NCBI GenBank assembly: GCA_964614515.1
Contig: CAZTPJ010000066.1
Span: 1-21,231 of the forward strand
DNA from: CAZTPJ01 sp964614515
GTDB lineage: Bacteria > Planctomycetota > Phycisphaerae > Phycisphaerales > UBA1924
Reading direction: 5' to 3'
Length of the DNA stretch: 21,231 bases
Of this stretch, positions 8,391 through 15,541 are shown one piece after another; positions within the stretch are counted from its first letter, which is position 1; the number at the start of each line of letters is the position of its first letter. The position numbers and the translations under genes are program-made. The notes beneath the pieces were generated by a model. That model saw only the letters and a program-made list of their open reading frames with translations. It made no database searches and was not told the origin of the DNA.

Positions 8391-9068
8391 GTGCCGCGTG
8401 CGTTGATTATCTGGGGTGGGTGGGAAGGACACGAACCCAAGGCCTGCGCCGCGTACCTCGCGGACATGCTCACGAAGGTGGGGTTCACCATCGAAACGTC
8501 GGACACGCTCGCGATCCTCGACGATGCCGATCGAATCAAGCGAAAGCACGTCATCATCCCCTGCTGGACGATGGGCCACCTCACGCCGTCGCAAGAGGCC
8601 GGCCTTGTCAGCGCCATCGAATCCGGCGTCGGTCTCGCTGGCTTCCACGGCGGCATGGGCGATGCCTTTCGCGCGAGCACGGCGTATCAGTTCATGGTCG
8701 GTGGGCAGTTCGTCGCGCACCCCGGGGACATGACGTCCTACGACGTTCGAATCATCGACCCACAACATCCCATCACCCAGGGCATCGGCGACTTTTCCAT
8801 CACCACGGAACAGTACTACATGCACGTCGATCCATCCAACCGCGTGCTGGCGACGACGACGTTCGGGCCAAAGCCGTATCCCTGGATCGATGGCGTGGTG
8901 ATGCCCGTGGTGTGGACGCGCGAGTATGGCAAGGGCCGTATCGCGTACTGCTCCATCGGCCACAGCCTGGCGGACATCAAGCACCGCAAGGTCCGCGAGA
9001 TCATCCGCCGGAGCATGATCTGGGCGGCCGACGCGCCGGCGTCGACGCGGGCGAGCGTCGTCGGATAA
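8391..9068 (+). CDS. ThuA-like domain protein
   Basis: 225 residues of the ThuA family (PF06283), a class I glutamine amidotransferase-like fold named from Rhizobium trehalose utilisation. Visible landmarks are ALIIWGGWEGHEP at the first strand, VIIPCWTMGHLTPSQEAGL, GVGLAGFHGGMGDAFR (the ThuA H-G-G-x-x-x-x-F motif), FVAHPGDM, IDPQHPITQGIGDF, EQYYMHVDPSNRVLAT and PVVWTREYGKGRIAYCSIGHS. The GTG start at 8391 is chosen because an excellent GGAGGA (8379-8384) precedes it at six bases; another GTG lies at 8367. The family has been linked to sugar oxidation or sugar-derivative metabolism. Pairing with the upstream isomerase-like gene suggests the same pathway. The biochemical reaction is unknown. 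Confidence 0.9.
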   Translation: MPRALIIWGGWEGHEPKACAAYLADMLTKVGFTIETSDTLAILDDADRIKRKHVIIPCWTMGHLTPSQEAGLVSAIESGVGLAGFHGGMGDAFRASTAYQFMVGGQFVAHPGDMTSYDVRIIDPQHPITQGIGDFSITTEQYYMHVDPSNRVLATTTFGPKPYPWIDGVVMPVVWTREYGKGRIAYCSIGHSLADIKHRKVREIIRRSMIWAADAPASTRASVVG

Positions 9069-9153
9069 GCGCTGGTGCGCACCATGCGCTGCGCGTCTGA
9101 CGTCGCCTCCCTACACTCCCGCGGCTGCGGTCACGGCCTTGACGCGAGTTTCT

Positions 9154-9176
9154 GGAGGCCGCCGGGTTCCGGCGGC
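9154..9176 (+). promoter_or_regulatory. ffh ribosome-binding site bridged by a hairpin
   Basis: GGAGG (9154-9158) is the only good Shine-Dalgarno upstream of ffh but lies 26 bases from its ATG. The interval is filled by GCCGCCGG-GTT-CCGGCGGC (9158-9176), a stem of seven to eight GC pairs with a triplet loop. Folding would leave eight bases between the Shine-Dalgarno side and the ATG, an ideal effective spacing. The structure is directly visible; the bridging role is inferred. It could alternatively be just another REP-like hairpin that happens to sit here. Confidence 0.5.
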
Positions 9177-9184
9177 GCGATCCC

Positions 9185-10687
9185 ATGTTTGAACGGCTCT
9201 CCGAAGGCTTTGGCAACGTCTTTCGCAAACTCTCCGGGCGCGGCTCGATCACCGAGGCCAACGTGCAAGAGGCCATGGCCGAGGTGCGCACGGCCCTGCT
9301 CGATGCGGACGTGAATCTGTCCGTCGTTCGCGAGTTTTGCGGGAGCGTGCTGGCCGACGCCGTCGGGCAGGAAGTCACCAAGAGCGTTCGCCCCGGCGAA
9401 CAAATGGTCAAGATCGTTCACGATCGGCTCGTCGAACTGCTCGGTGGGCCGGCGCCCGACGAGGAACCCGTCGCCCCGCAGCCGCCGATCATGCACGTCG
9501 CGCCCGGACCGACGATCATCATGATGTGCGGCCTGCAAGGCTCGGGCAAGACCACCACCTGCGGCAAACTCGCCGCGTATCTCAAGAAGCGCGGACGCAG
9601 CGTCATGCTCGCCGCGGCCGACTTGCAGCGACCCGCGGCCGTGGAGCAACTTCAGATCGTCGCGGATCAGGTTGACAAGGAGGCGGCGGGCAGCGCTCGC
9701 GTGTTGTTCTATTCCGAACCGGACAAGGTGGCGCAGTATGGCAAGGCCGTGGGCGTCGCGGTCGGCGTCTGCCAGCGCGCGCTCAAGGCGGCGCGGGATC
9801 AGAAGATCGACACGTTGATTCTCGATACGGCCGGGCGCCTGCACATCAACAGCGATCTGATGGGCGAACTTGAGCAGGTTCGCCGGGCGCTGAATCCGCA
9901 TCAGATTTTCCTCGTCGTCGATGCGATGACGGGCCAGGACGCGGTGAACTCAGCGAAGGCGTTTCACGAGAAACTCGAAGTTGACGGCGTGATCTTGACC
10001 AAGTTTGATTCGGACACGCGCGGCGGCGTGGCGATTTCGGTGCGGCGAGTGACGGGAGCGCCGATCAAGTTCCTCGGCGTGGGCGAGAAGATCGACGCGC
10101 TGGAAGAGTTTCATCCGCAGCGCATGGCCGGACGCATCCTGGGCATGGGCGACGTGGTGTCGCTGGTTGAAAAGGCGCAGGAGCAGGTGTCGGCGGAGGA
10201 GGCCGAGCGACTTCAGAAGAAGATGGCCAAGGGCGACATGTCGATGGACGACTTTCTCGCCCAGTTGCGGTCGATTCGCCGCATGGGGACGATGAAGCAG
10301 TTGCTCGGCCTGCTGCCGGGCCTCGGGGCGGCACTGAAGGATGTGAACATTGAAGAGAAGCAGATCGACCGCATCGAGGCGATCATTAATTCAATGACCC
10401 GCAAGGAGCGGAACGATCCGGATGTGATCTCGATGTCACGGCAGAAGCGCATCGCGGCCGGGGCCGGCGTGACGCAGGCGGAGGTGTCGCGACTCGTCAA
10501 GCAGTTCATGGGCGTGCGGAAACTGACAAAGACCATGGCGTCGATGAACGCGCGCGACAAGGTCCGGGCCGTGAAGGAGATGGGCTCGGGTGACATGGCG
10601 TCGCTGATGCCCGGCCTGGCGGGCATGCGGTCGAAGGGATCGACGCATACGCCGAGCGTCAAGAGCCGATTCAAGAAGCGCAGATGA
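9185..10687 (+). CDS. ffh: Signal recognition particle protein (SRP54 homologue, GTPase)
   Basis: Binds the SRP RNA and signal sequences on ribosomes and delivers membrane and secreted proteins to FtsY using GTP. The 500 residues hold the three standard parts. The N domain begins MFERLSEGFGNVFRKLSGRG and includes ALLDADVN. The G domain has the P-loop GLQGSGKTTTCGKLA, DLQRPAAVEQL, DTAGRLHIN, TKFDSDTRGG (usual form TKLDGDARGG) and FLGVGEKIDALEEFHP. The M domain is methionine-rich from about residue 325, with MGTMKQLLGLLPG and SRQKRIAAGAG for RNA binding. The length is slightly above E. coli Ffh (453), due mainly to a linker near residue 95 and a basic C-terminal tail ending KSRFKKRR. The Shine-Dalgarno is separated from the ATG by a hairpin. 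Confidence 0.98.
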   Translation: MFERLSEGFGNVFRKLSGRGSITEANVQEAMAEVRTALLDADVNLSVVREFCGSVLADAVGQEVTKSVRPGEQMVKIVHDRLVELLGGPAPDEEPVAPQPPIMHVAPGPTIIMMCGLQGSGKTTTCGKLAAYLKKRGRSVMLAAADLQRPAAVEQLQIVADQVDKEAAGSARVLFYSEPDKVAQYGKAVGVAVGVCQRALKAARDQKIDTLILDTAGRLHINSDLMGELEQVRRALNPHQIFLVVDAMTGQDAVNSAKAFHEKLEVDGVILTKFDSDTRGGVAISVRRVTGAPIKFLGVGEKIDALEEFHPQRMAGRILGMGDVVSLVEKAQEQVSAEEAERLQKKMAKGDMSMDDFLAQLRSIRRMGTMKQLLGLLPGLGAALKDVNIEEKQIDRIEAIINSMTRKERNDPDVISMSRQKRIAAGAGVTQAEVSRLVKQFMGVRKLTKTMASMNARDKVRAVKEMGSGDMASLMPGLAGMRSKGSTHTPSVKSRFKKRR

Positions 10688-10710
10688 ATTGGCGTGATGC
10701 GCTAGCTTGA

Positions 10711-10809
10711 ATGGCGGCGCTCTCCTCGCCCGCAGGGCGCACGATCGTTGCCAGGGGCTTCAGCCCCTGGAACGCTCCCCCCCCTTTCCCGGCCCGGAGG
10801 GCCAACGAG
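10711..10809 (+). repeat. Left composite REP element (three hairpins)
   Basis: Three consecutive hairpins are visible: CGCCC-GCA-GGGCG (10727-10739), CCAGGGGCTTCAGCCCCTGG (10751-10770) and GGCCC-GGA-GGGCC (10791-10803). All three also occur in the inverted right copy with the same stems, but two have different loop triplets. The inner end touches the transposase stop codon. It follows the ffh stop by 23 bases and may also act as a 3' stabilising structure for the ffh transcript. Confidence 0.85.
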
Positions 10810-11256
10810 TCAACCAAAAAGCACATCAGGATCAAATTCAACGCCATGCCTGCGCAGCAACTCCGTGAACTCAGTCTCAAAATCGAATCGCCGATGGTGT
10901 TCCTTCTGATTCTCAATATACGTACGCACCGTTGCCAGCGATGACCGGCTCACCGTGAATCCGCCATACCCTTCCTGCCATGCGAACGAGCAAGAGAAGC
11001 ACTCGTTGATCCACTTTGACGAGCGAGCCTTGACATGTCGCGCCAGATCGGCGTGGGACAGTTTGGCCGGATATTGAACAAGCACATGCAGATGATCCCG
11101 CGCGCCATTGATGGCGACGGGCCGACAATCCAGATCGCGAAGTATGCCGCCGATGAATGGATGGAGCCGTTCTTCGATGTCGGGCGTGATCAGAGGCTCG
11201 CGACGCTTGGTGCTGAACACAAGGTGGTAGGAATTCCGAGTGTACGAACTTGGCAT
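10810..11256 (-). CDS. REP-associated tyrosine transposase (IS200-like Y1/HUH family)
   Basis: 148 residues. The HUH nickase motif is H55-L-H57 in GARDHLHVLVQYP. The catalytic tyrosine is Y113 in VRTYIENQKEHH, the Y-x-x-N-Q-x-x-H-H pattern of the Y1 transposase family (PF01797). The N-terminal strand SYHLVFSTKRREPLI is also typical. Such enzymes nick and join single-stranded DNA at REP hairpins. The ATG at 11256 is used because it gives the family N-terminus and lies exactly at the inner edge of the right REP; the frame is open much further upstream, but that part translates the REP and the neighbouring gene's edge. All catalytic residues are present and there is no frameshift, so the gene looks intact. 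Confidence 0.92.
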   Translation of the reverse strand: MPSSYTRNSYHLVFSTKRREPLITPDIEERLHPFIGGILRDLDCRPVAINGARDHLHVLVQYPAKLSHADLARHVKARSSKWINECFSCSFAWQEGYGGFTVSRSSLATVRTYIENQKEHHRRFDFETEFTELLRRHGVEFDPDVLFG

Positions 11257-11356
11257 CTTGTTGGCCCCCCGGGCCAGACAGAGTAGGGAGGATCCTTCCA
11301 GGGGCTGAAGCCCCTGGCAACGATCGCGCGCCCTCTGGGCGAAGAGGCGCCGCCCT
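11257..11356 (-). repeat. Right composite REP element (inverted copy)
   Basis: Reverse complement of the left element, with hairpins GGCCC-CCC-GGGCC (11263-11275 on the plus strand), CCAGGGGCTGAAGCCCCTGG (11298-11317) and CGCCC-TCT-GGGCG (11329-11341). The transposase ATG abuts its inner end, so the element forms the 5' leader of that gene. Just outside it, GCCC-TTC-GGGC (11352-11362) is a further triplet-loop hairpin. The rest up to 11458 has no gene. Confidence 0.85.
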
Positions 11357-11458
11357 TCGGGCAAGGAATTGGCCGTCATCCTGCGAAGAAGTCGCCGCAC
11401 TTCGAGCGAACTCGTTGTCGCGACCTCGGCGCCGCGCGAAGCACAACGCTCATGGCCC

Positions 11459-12892
11459 TCACTCCCGCGAAATCGGCAGGAAGTCGCGTTCCGTTCCCGC
11501 GGCCCACGCCCTGAATCGCGGCCAGAAGAGTTCGCGCAGCACGATCCGCACGCACGCCGCGACGGGAATCGCGAGCAGCACGCCGTAAATCCCGGCCAGC
11601 ACCCCGCCCGCGAGCGACGCGAACAGGATCGTCGGCACATCCATCCCCGTGCTCTTGCCTTGAATCGTCGGTGTGAGGACGTAGTCATCGAGCCCCTGCG
11701 CGATCGCGTACACGCCGATCGGCGCGAACACGCTCCACCACCACGCGCTCTGCCAGCCCGAGCCAGGATCGATCAGCATCAGCACGATCGTGATCGGTAT
11801 GCCAAGGAACGACACATACGGCACGAGGAACAACACGCCGACAATCGGTCCCACCAGCAGCGGCGCCGGCACGCCGATCAACCAATACGCAAACGTCACG
11901 AACACCGCCAGAATCAGGCCGATGATGAGCCGGCCGCGAATGAAGCCAGCGATGACCGCGTCCATCTGTTTGATAAGGTCGATGGCCTTGCCTTTGCGAC
12001 GCTCGGGTATCAACTCTTCCCAGAACGACAGCACTTTGCCCCATCCCGTGCAGAAGAAAAAGAAGAAGAACGCGGTCAGGAAACCTGTGAACGCCAACAT
12101 GCCGACCGACCCAACCGCGCGGGCGACGAACCGCAGGGCTTCAGCCCCCGTGCCGATGGCCCGTTGCCCGATCGCGCCCGCGTTCGTCTGCACCCACTCA
12201 ATCGCTACGCTCAGCAGCCAGTACATGGCCGCGGACTCGCGAACCTCGCGCGGAAGATCCTCGTCGCCTTCACCCGTCGGGGCGATGGCCCGCGACTCTT
12301 CGAGATGTCGAATCGCCCCTTCGCTCACACGTTTGAGCACGCCGGGCAACCTGTCATACGCAGCGTCGGCCGCAGCCGCGGCCTCTGCACCCTCGGCTCC
12401 GCCGCGGAACTCGATCTCGGCCGGCCCGGCCCAGAACGCTCGATCTTCAGCCTCGAGCAAGACCGTGCCGTACGTTTCGCCGCGTTCGTGGGCCGTGTTG
12501 GCGAATCGCATCACGCGCAGGATGTCCTCGCTTCTCGCCGCCAGCGTTCTGGCCGTACTCACACCTTGCACAACGCCGAAGATCACGCCAAAGGTCACGG
12601 GGACGACAATGACCACGGCCGCGCCGAGGATCAGCCCGATCGCCGCGCCCTGCCGACTGAGCCACTTCCTTCGCACGACGAGCCTCACCACCGGCTCGAA
12701 CAGATACGCCAGCAGCAGGGCCAGCAGCATCGGCACCGTCACGATGCGCAGCAGATGCCCCAGATACAGCACGCCGAACAGCCCGGCCAGCACCAGCACA
12801 TCCCGCACCGGCTGGAACTGCCACAGATGCAGCGAATGCCACTCCCGCGGCTCGGACCCGTTCGACGCCCCCTTGTGCGGCTCGTTCGTCAT
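11459..12892 (-). CDS. AI-2E family transporter (PerM/TqsA-like integral membrane protein)
   Basis: 477 residues, PF01594 family. A short hydrophilic start is followed by hydrophobic segments around residues 30-52 (DVLVLAGLFGVLYLGHLL), 50-72 and 84-108. A long soluble loop comes next, then a C-terminal cluster including MLAFTGFLTAFFFFFF, the RGRLIIGLILAVFVTFAYWL stretch, LLVGPIVGVLFLVPYVSFLG and LAGGVLAGIYGVLLAIPVAA. The last blocks, with the P-Y-x-x-x-x-G pattern, are typical. The central loop (about 120-265) is longer than usual and includes an Ala/Glu-rich part. Members export signalling molecules or act as Na+/H+ antiporters; the substrate cannot be told here. The start ATG at 12892 lies in a 232-base gap (12893-13124) in which I see no gene. 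Confidence 0.9.
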   Translation of the reverse strand: MTNEPHKGASNGSEPREWHSLHLWQFQPVRDVLVLAGLFGVLYLGHLLRIVTVPMLLALLLAYLFEPVVRLVVRRKWLSRQGAAIGLILGAAVVIVVPVTFGVIFGVVQGVSTARTLAARSEDILRVMRFANTAHERGETYGTVLLEAEDRAFWAGPAEIEFRGGAEGAEAAAAADAAYDRLPGVLKRVSEGAIRHLEESRAIAPTGEGDEDLPREVRESAAMYWLLSVAIEWVQTNAGAIGQRAIGTGAEALRFVARAVGSVGMLAFTGFLTAFFFFFFCTGWGKVLSFWEELIPERRKGKAIDLIKQMDAVIAGFIRGRLIIGLILAVFVTFAYWLIGVPAPLLVGPIVGVLFLVPYVSFLGIPITIVLMLIDPGSGWQSAWWWSVFAPIGVYAIAQGLDDYVLTPTIQGKSTGMDVPTILFASLAGGVLAGIYGVLLAIPVAACVRIVLRELFWPRFRAWAAGTERDFLPISRE

Positions 12893-13124
12893 GGCCGGAA
12901 GCCTACCAGTTTCACCGGGCTTGTGCCACCGACGTCCGGCGGAGGTTCATGGTCCTTCGATGCCGCGCTTCAATGTACGTCGGGCCGTCGTCCGAGCCTC
13001 TGCGTGTCGTACACGCGAGCGAAGCCACACAGAGCGCCTTGGGCCAGTGGTCACGAAGCGCTTAATGCGAAGGAGTATCGCGGGAGTCCATGTCGAATCG
13101 TAGATTGACTTGCGGCGGCGTTGC

Positions 13125-14333
13125 TCACGGCCCCACAAACGCATCATCCGCGGACGTGGGCGTCTCTGTCCCGTGCAACTGATACAGATGTTCGCGGTCG
13201 CGACGTCCGGTGGCGGCGTCGATGGCTTGTTCGAGCACGCGCGGGAGCCAGATATTGTCTTTCGAGGCGAGTTCGGGGGTGCGTCGCCATTCGGATGAGC
13301 CGTCGGAGAAGAGGATGTGCTGCCCGTGGCCGTTGTGGTTTGGCGAGTTTTCGTCGGGGCTGAACCACTCTCCGCGCATGGCGCGAGCGACGACGGGTGA
13401 GCGATCGGCGATGACCACGCCGCGCACGGGCGCGCTCCAGGTAATCCGCGCCGGGCCGAACATGATCTGATAGGAATATGAGACTTCTTCGAACGATCGC
13501 CAGTCTCCGGCCTCAGCGCCAAGCCCTTCGCGCGGGGCCTTTGGATTGCCCGGACACGCGAGGTCCGCGAGGCTCGCGTAACCCGTGCGCGTCAGTTCAT
13601 ACAGATTCGCGGAGTTGGACTGCCGATCCGGCGCGCCCACATTCCACCATGGGCCGCCATTGAGCGAGGCCGTGGCCATCGGAAGCGAATCGCGATGCGA
13701 ACTCGCATACTGGCCAAACGCCAGCCCCGTGCTGCCCATGTTCGCCATGCACGCGGTCTTGCGTGCTTCATGTCGCACGGCCGAGAGCACGGGCCAGACC
13801 ACGGCCGTGCCGATGAGCAACACCGCCGCGACAGAGACAAGATCTGCAAGTCGAATGCCGCCGCGTCCGGTTCGTGCCGTTTCGAGCATCATTCGCGCAT
13901 CTTGCGCATCAGCCTCGGCCTGCACGCGATCCAGCGTGCGTTCGACGAGACGTGCGGAGGCTTCGACACCCGGCACGTGCATCGCGTGCGCCGCGAGGGC
14001 TTCGTGCTTTCGCGCCCGCGCTCGCAGCGAGCCGGGCACGCGCGAGGACTGATACCCCGACATGACCCATGACTCCAGCGCGGACTGATCCTGCGGCGAC
14101 AACTGCGCCTCGGTGACGCCGGCACGACGCACCCGTGCCATCGTCGCATCGACCAACAACGGATCCACCTTCGGCCCACCCTGACCCAGCATCGACATGA
14201 ACGAGGCGATGCGTCCGGCCGTGGCCTGATGCTCAGCGGAAACGCGCGACGCGTCAAAGCCCGAATCCACCAGCGCATCGAGCGCGGCGACATCCACACG
14301 CTCAGGCGATGGCATCGAAGGATCTGAACCCAT
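13125..14333 (-). CDS. Anti-sigma-like membrane protein with a pseudopilin/DUF1559-like extracytoplasmic domain
   Basis: 402 residues. The N-terminal 160 are helical and soluble (ADLDALVDSG-type repeats, basic patch RARARKHEALAAHAM) and end in a predicted single membrane helix at about 162-185 (LADLVSVAAVLLIGTAVVW). Directly after the helix, EARKTACMANMGSTGLAFGQ and YASSHRDSLP follow the layout of planctomycete pseudopilins after their FTLVELLVVIAIIA helix. Near the C-terminus H333 to DG345 (NHNGHGQHILFSDGSSEW) matches the H-x9-DG signature of such proteins. There is no prepilin cleavage motif. It starts four bases after the ECF sigma gene, which suggests it holds that sigma at the membrane; no HxxxCxxC zinc anti-sigma motif is seen. 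The function is inferred from context and architecture. Confidence 0.75.
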   Translation of the reverse strand: MGSDPSMPSPERVDVAALDALVDSGFDASRVSAEHQATAGRIASFMSMLGQGGPKVDPLLVDATMARVRRAGVTEAQLSPQDQSALESWVMSGYQSSRVPGSLRARARKHEALAAHAMHVPGVEASARLVERTLDRVQAEADAQDARMMLETARTGRGGIRLADLVSVAAVLLIGTAVVWPVLSAVRHEARKTACMANMGSTGLAFGQYASSHRDSLPMATASLNGGPWWNVGAPDRQSNSANLYELTRTGYASLADLACPGNPKAPREGLGAEAGDWRSFEEVSYSYQIMFGPARITWSAPVRGVVIADRSPVVARAMRGEWFSPDENSPNHNGHGQHILFSDGSSEWRRTPELASKDNIWLPRVLEQAIDAATGRRDREHLYQLHGTETPTSADDAFVGP

Positions 14334-14337
14334 ACCG

Positions 14338-14949
14338 CTACTTCTCCATCGACGTTTCGTTCAACTGCTTCCAAGCCCGGGCGAACGCCGCCACCGCCGA
14401 GTGCAACCGACTCTTGACCGTGCCAAGCGGGATTCCGAGTTCTTCGGCGACCTGCGCGTAACTGAGCCGCTGGAAATACGCCAGCAGCAGAATCTCCCGC
14501 AGCGACCAGGGGAGTGTCTCAAGGGCGCGCTGCACGGCCGCATCGCGCTCCGCCTCATCCATGGCCGCGTCGGGCGCGGGCACGTCGATTTCCATGAGGT
14601 CCACATAACTCAGCCCCGACGAATCGCCGAAGTCGCCGCGTCCCGAAACCGGCGCTGACAGGTCCATGGCCTGTCGTCGAGACTTCTTACGCAGGTAGTC
14701 GCGCCCTTTGTTCGCCGCAATGGTAAAAAGCCACGGTTTAAACCGTCGCGTGGGATCGAAACTATCGGCCGAAAGGTGAACCTGGAGAAACGCTTCCTGA
14801 AAGACATCCTCGGCGGCCTGGCGATCCCCCGTCAGGCGGAACAAAAACCGCAACAGGTCGTTCTGATGCCGCTCAATCAGCGCACGGAAAGCCCCGGTGT
14901 CACCCTTGCGGTATGCGGCCAGAAGTTGTTCATCCGATCGTGTCGACAA
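14338..14949 (-). CDS. RNA polymerase ECF-type sigma factor
   Basis: About 203 residues with sigma-70 region 2 (SDEQLLAAYRKGDTGAFRAL, then DLLRFLFRLTGDRQAAEDVF, PTRRFKPWLFTIAANKGRDY) and region 4 (LETLPWSLREILLLAYFQRL then SYAQVAEELGIPLGTVKSRL, a helix-turn-helix). A variable acidic linker separates them. No ATG is available at the 5' end. I chose the TTG at 14949 because a GGCGGA sequence lies about six bases upstream and the protein then begins at the usual SDEQLLAAY; a TTG at 14985 is the other option. It is probably a dicistron with the membrane fusion protein. Its target promoters are unknown. Confidence 0.93.
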   Translation of the reverse strand: MSTRSDEQLLAAYRKGDTGAFRALIERHQNDLLRFLFRLTGDRQAAEDVFQEAFLQVHLSADSFDPTRRFKPWLFTIAANKGRDYLRKKSRRQAMDLSAPVSGRGDFGDSSGLSYVDLMEIDVPAPDAAMDEAERDAAVQRALETLPWSLREILLLAYFQRLSYAQVAEELGIPLGTVKSRLHSAVAAFARAWKQLNETSMEK

Positions 14950-15074
14950 GGCTTCCGCCGGCGAGCGCCAAACTCCTCTTCCCAAATCCGTCTGCCGGGG
15001 GATTGTACGGAATTCCAGAGGTCAAGGTCGGCCAATCCCAAAACTTGTTGCGACGGCGATCGGACGCCCCATAC

Positions 15075-15106
15075 ACCGACTTGCTCCGAGGACTGCGCGA
15101 GTCGGT
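15075..15106 (-). terminator. Possible hairpin terminator downstream of the zincin gene
   Basis: ACCGACTTGC and GCGAGTCGGT form a ten-pair stem (one G-T pair) around a 12-base loop, 33 bases after the end of the metallopeptidase gene and upstream of the sigma gene. No T-tract follows on the minus strand, so it is not a classic intrinsic terminator. It could also be a regulatory structure in the sigma leader. Confidence 0.3.
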
Positions 15107-15139
15107 GGCCCTTCGGCGGTCGGTGATCGTTTCCGCGGA

Positions 15140-15541
15140 TCAGTCGTACCCGAGATCTTCGAGGTCGTCTTCGTCAAGGCCGTAGTGGTGGCCGAGTTCA
15201 TGCAGGATGGTGATGCGGATCTCTTCGTAGATGCGATTCTCGGCGTCATTGGCATCCCATCCGCCGGCGAGATCGACGATGCCTTCGCGGAAGATGTGGA
15301 CATCGGTGGGCAGGACGCCGGAGTGTTCGACGGAACGTTCGGTCATGGCGATGCCCGAGTGCAGGCCGCAGAGTTCGCGTGCTTCATCTTCGGTCATGCC
15401 CAGCGACTTGGCGATGGCGGGCGTGGGCCGATCGAGAACGATGATCGGGACTTCGTCGACCAGGGCTTGCAGGGCGTCGGGCAGGTTCTCGATGACTTCA
15501 TCGACGAGTCTGTCGAAGGCTTGTCGCTGCTGGTCGGTCAT
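15140..15541 (-). CDS. Zincin-like metallopeptidase family protein (PF06262 type)
   Basis: 133 residues, small and without a signal peptide or membrane helix. The C-terminal part has the zinc motif HExxH at residues 114-118 in ITILHELGHHYGLDEDDLED, the family form HE(I/L)GHHxGxxEDDL. Upstream parts EVPIIVLDRPTP and LPTDVHIFREGIVDLAG correspond to the 'P..I.IFR..I' segment of the family. Such proteins are predicted minigluzincin peptidases, but their substrates are unknown. The ATG overlaps the stop of the upstream membrane-protein gene (ATGA, 15538-15541), indicating translational coupling. An acidic C-terminus (LDEDDLEDLGYD) is normal for the family. Confidence 0.9.
   Translation of the reverse strand: MTDQQRQAFDRLVDEVIENLPDALQALVDEVPIIVLDRPTPAIAKSLGMTEDEARELCGLHSGIAMTERSVEHSGVLPTDVHIFREGIVDLAGGWDANDAENRIYEEIRITILHELGHHYGLDEDDLEDLGYD

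Larger units (their letters stand above)
10711..11356 (-). mobile_element. REP/transposase unit (REPtron-like): RAYT gene bounded by two inverted composite REP copies
   Basis: Two roughly 100-base copies in inverted orientation (10711-10809 and 11257-11356) flank one Y1 transposase gene. They share a perfect 31-base core (10742-10772 and 11296-11326) and align with few gaps to the exact edges of the gene: the left copy ends GGGCCAACGAG against the TGA, the right copy ends GGGCCAACAAG against the ATG. This matches the known organisation of REP-associated tyrosine transposases, which sit between inverted REP sequences. No target-site duplication was identified. The unit lies between ffh and a permease gene in an intergenic position. 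Confidence 0.85.

Noticed and set aside
11257..11688. N-terminal extension of the transposase to a 292-residue protein
   Set aside because: The extra part translates the inverted REP element and the opposite edge of the permease gene; Y1 transposases of this type start where MPSSYTRNSYHLVF begins.
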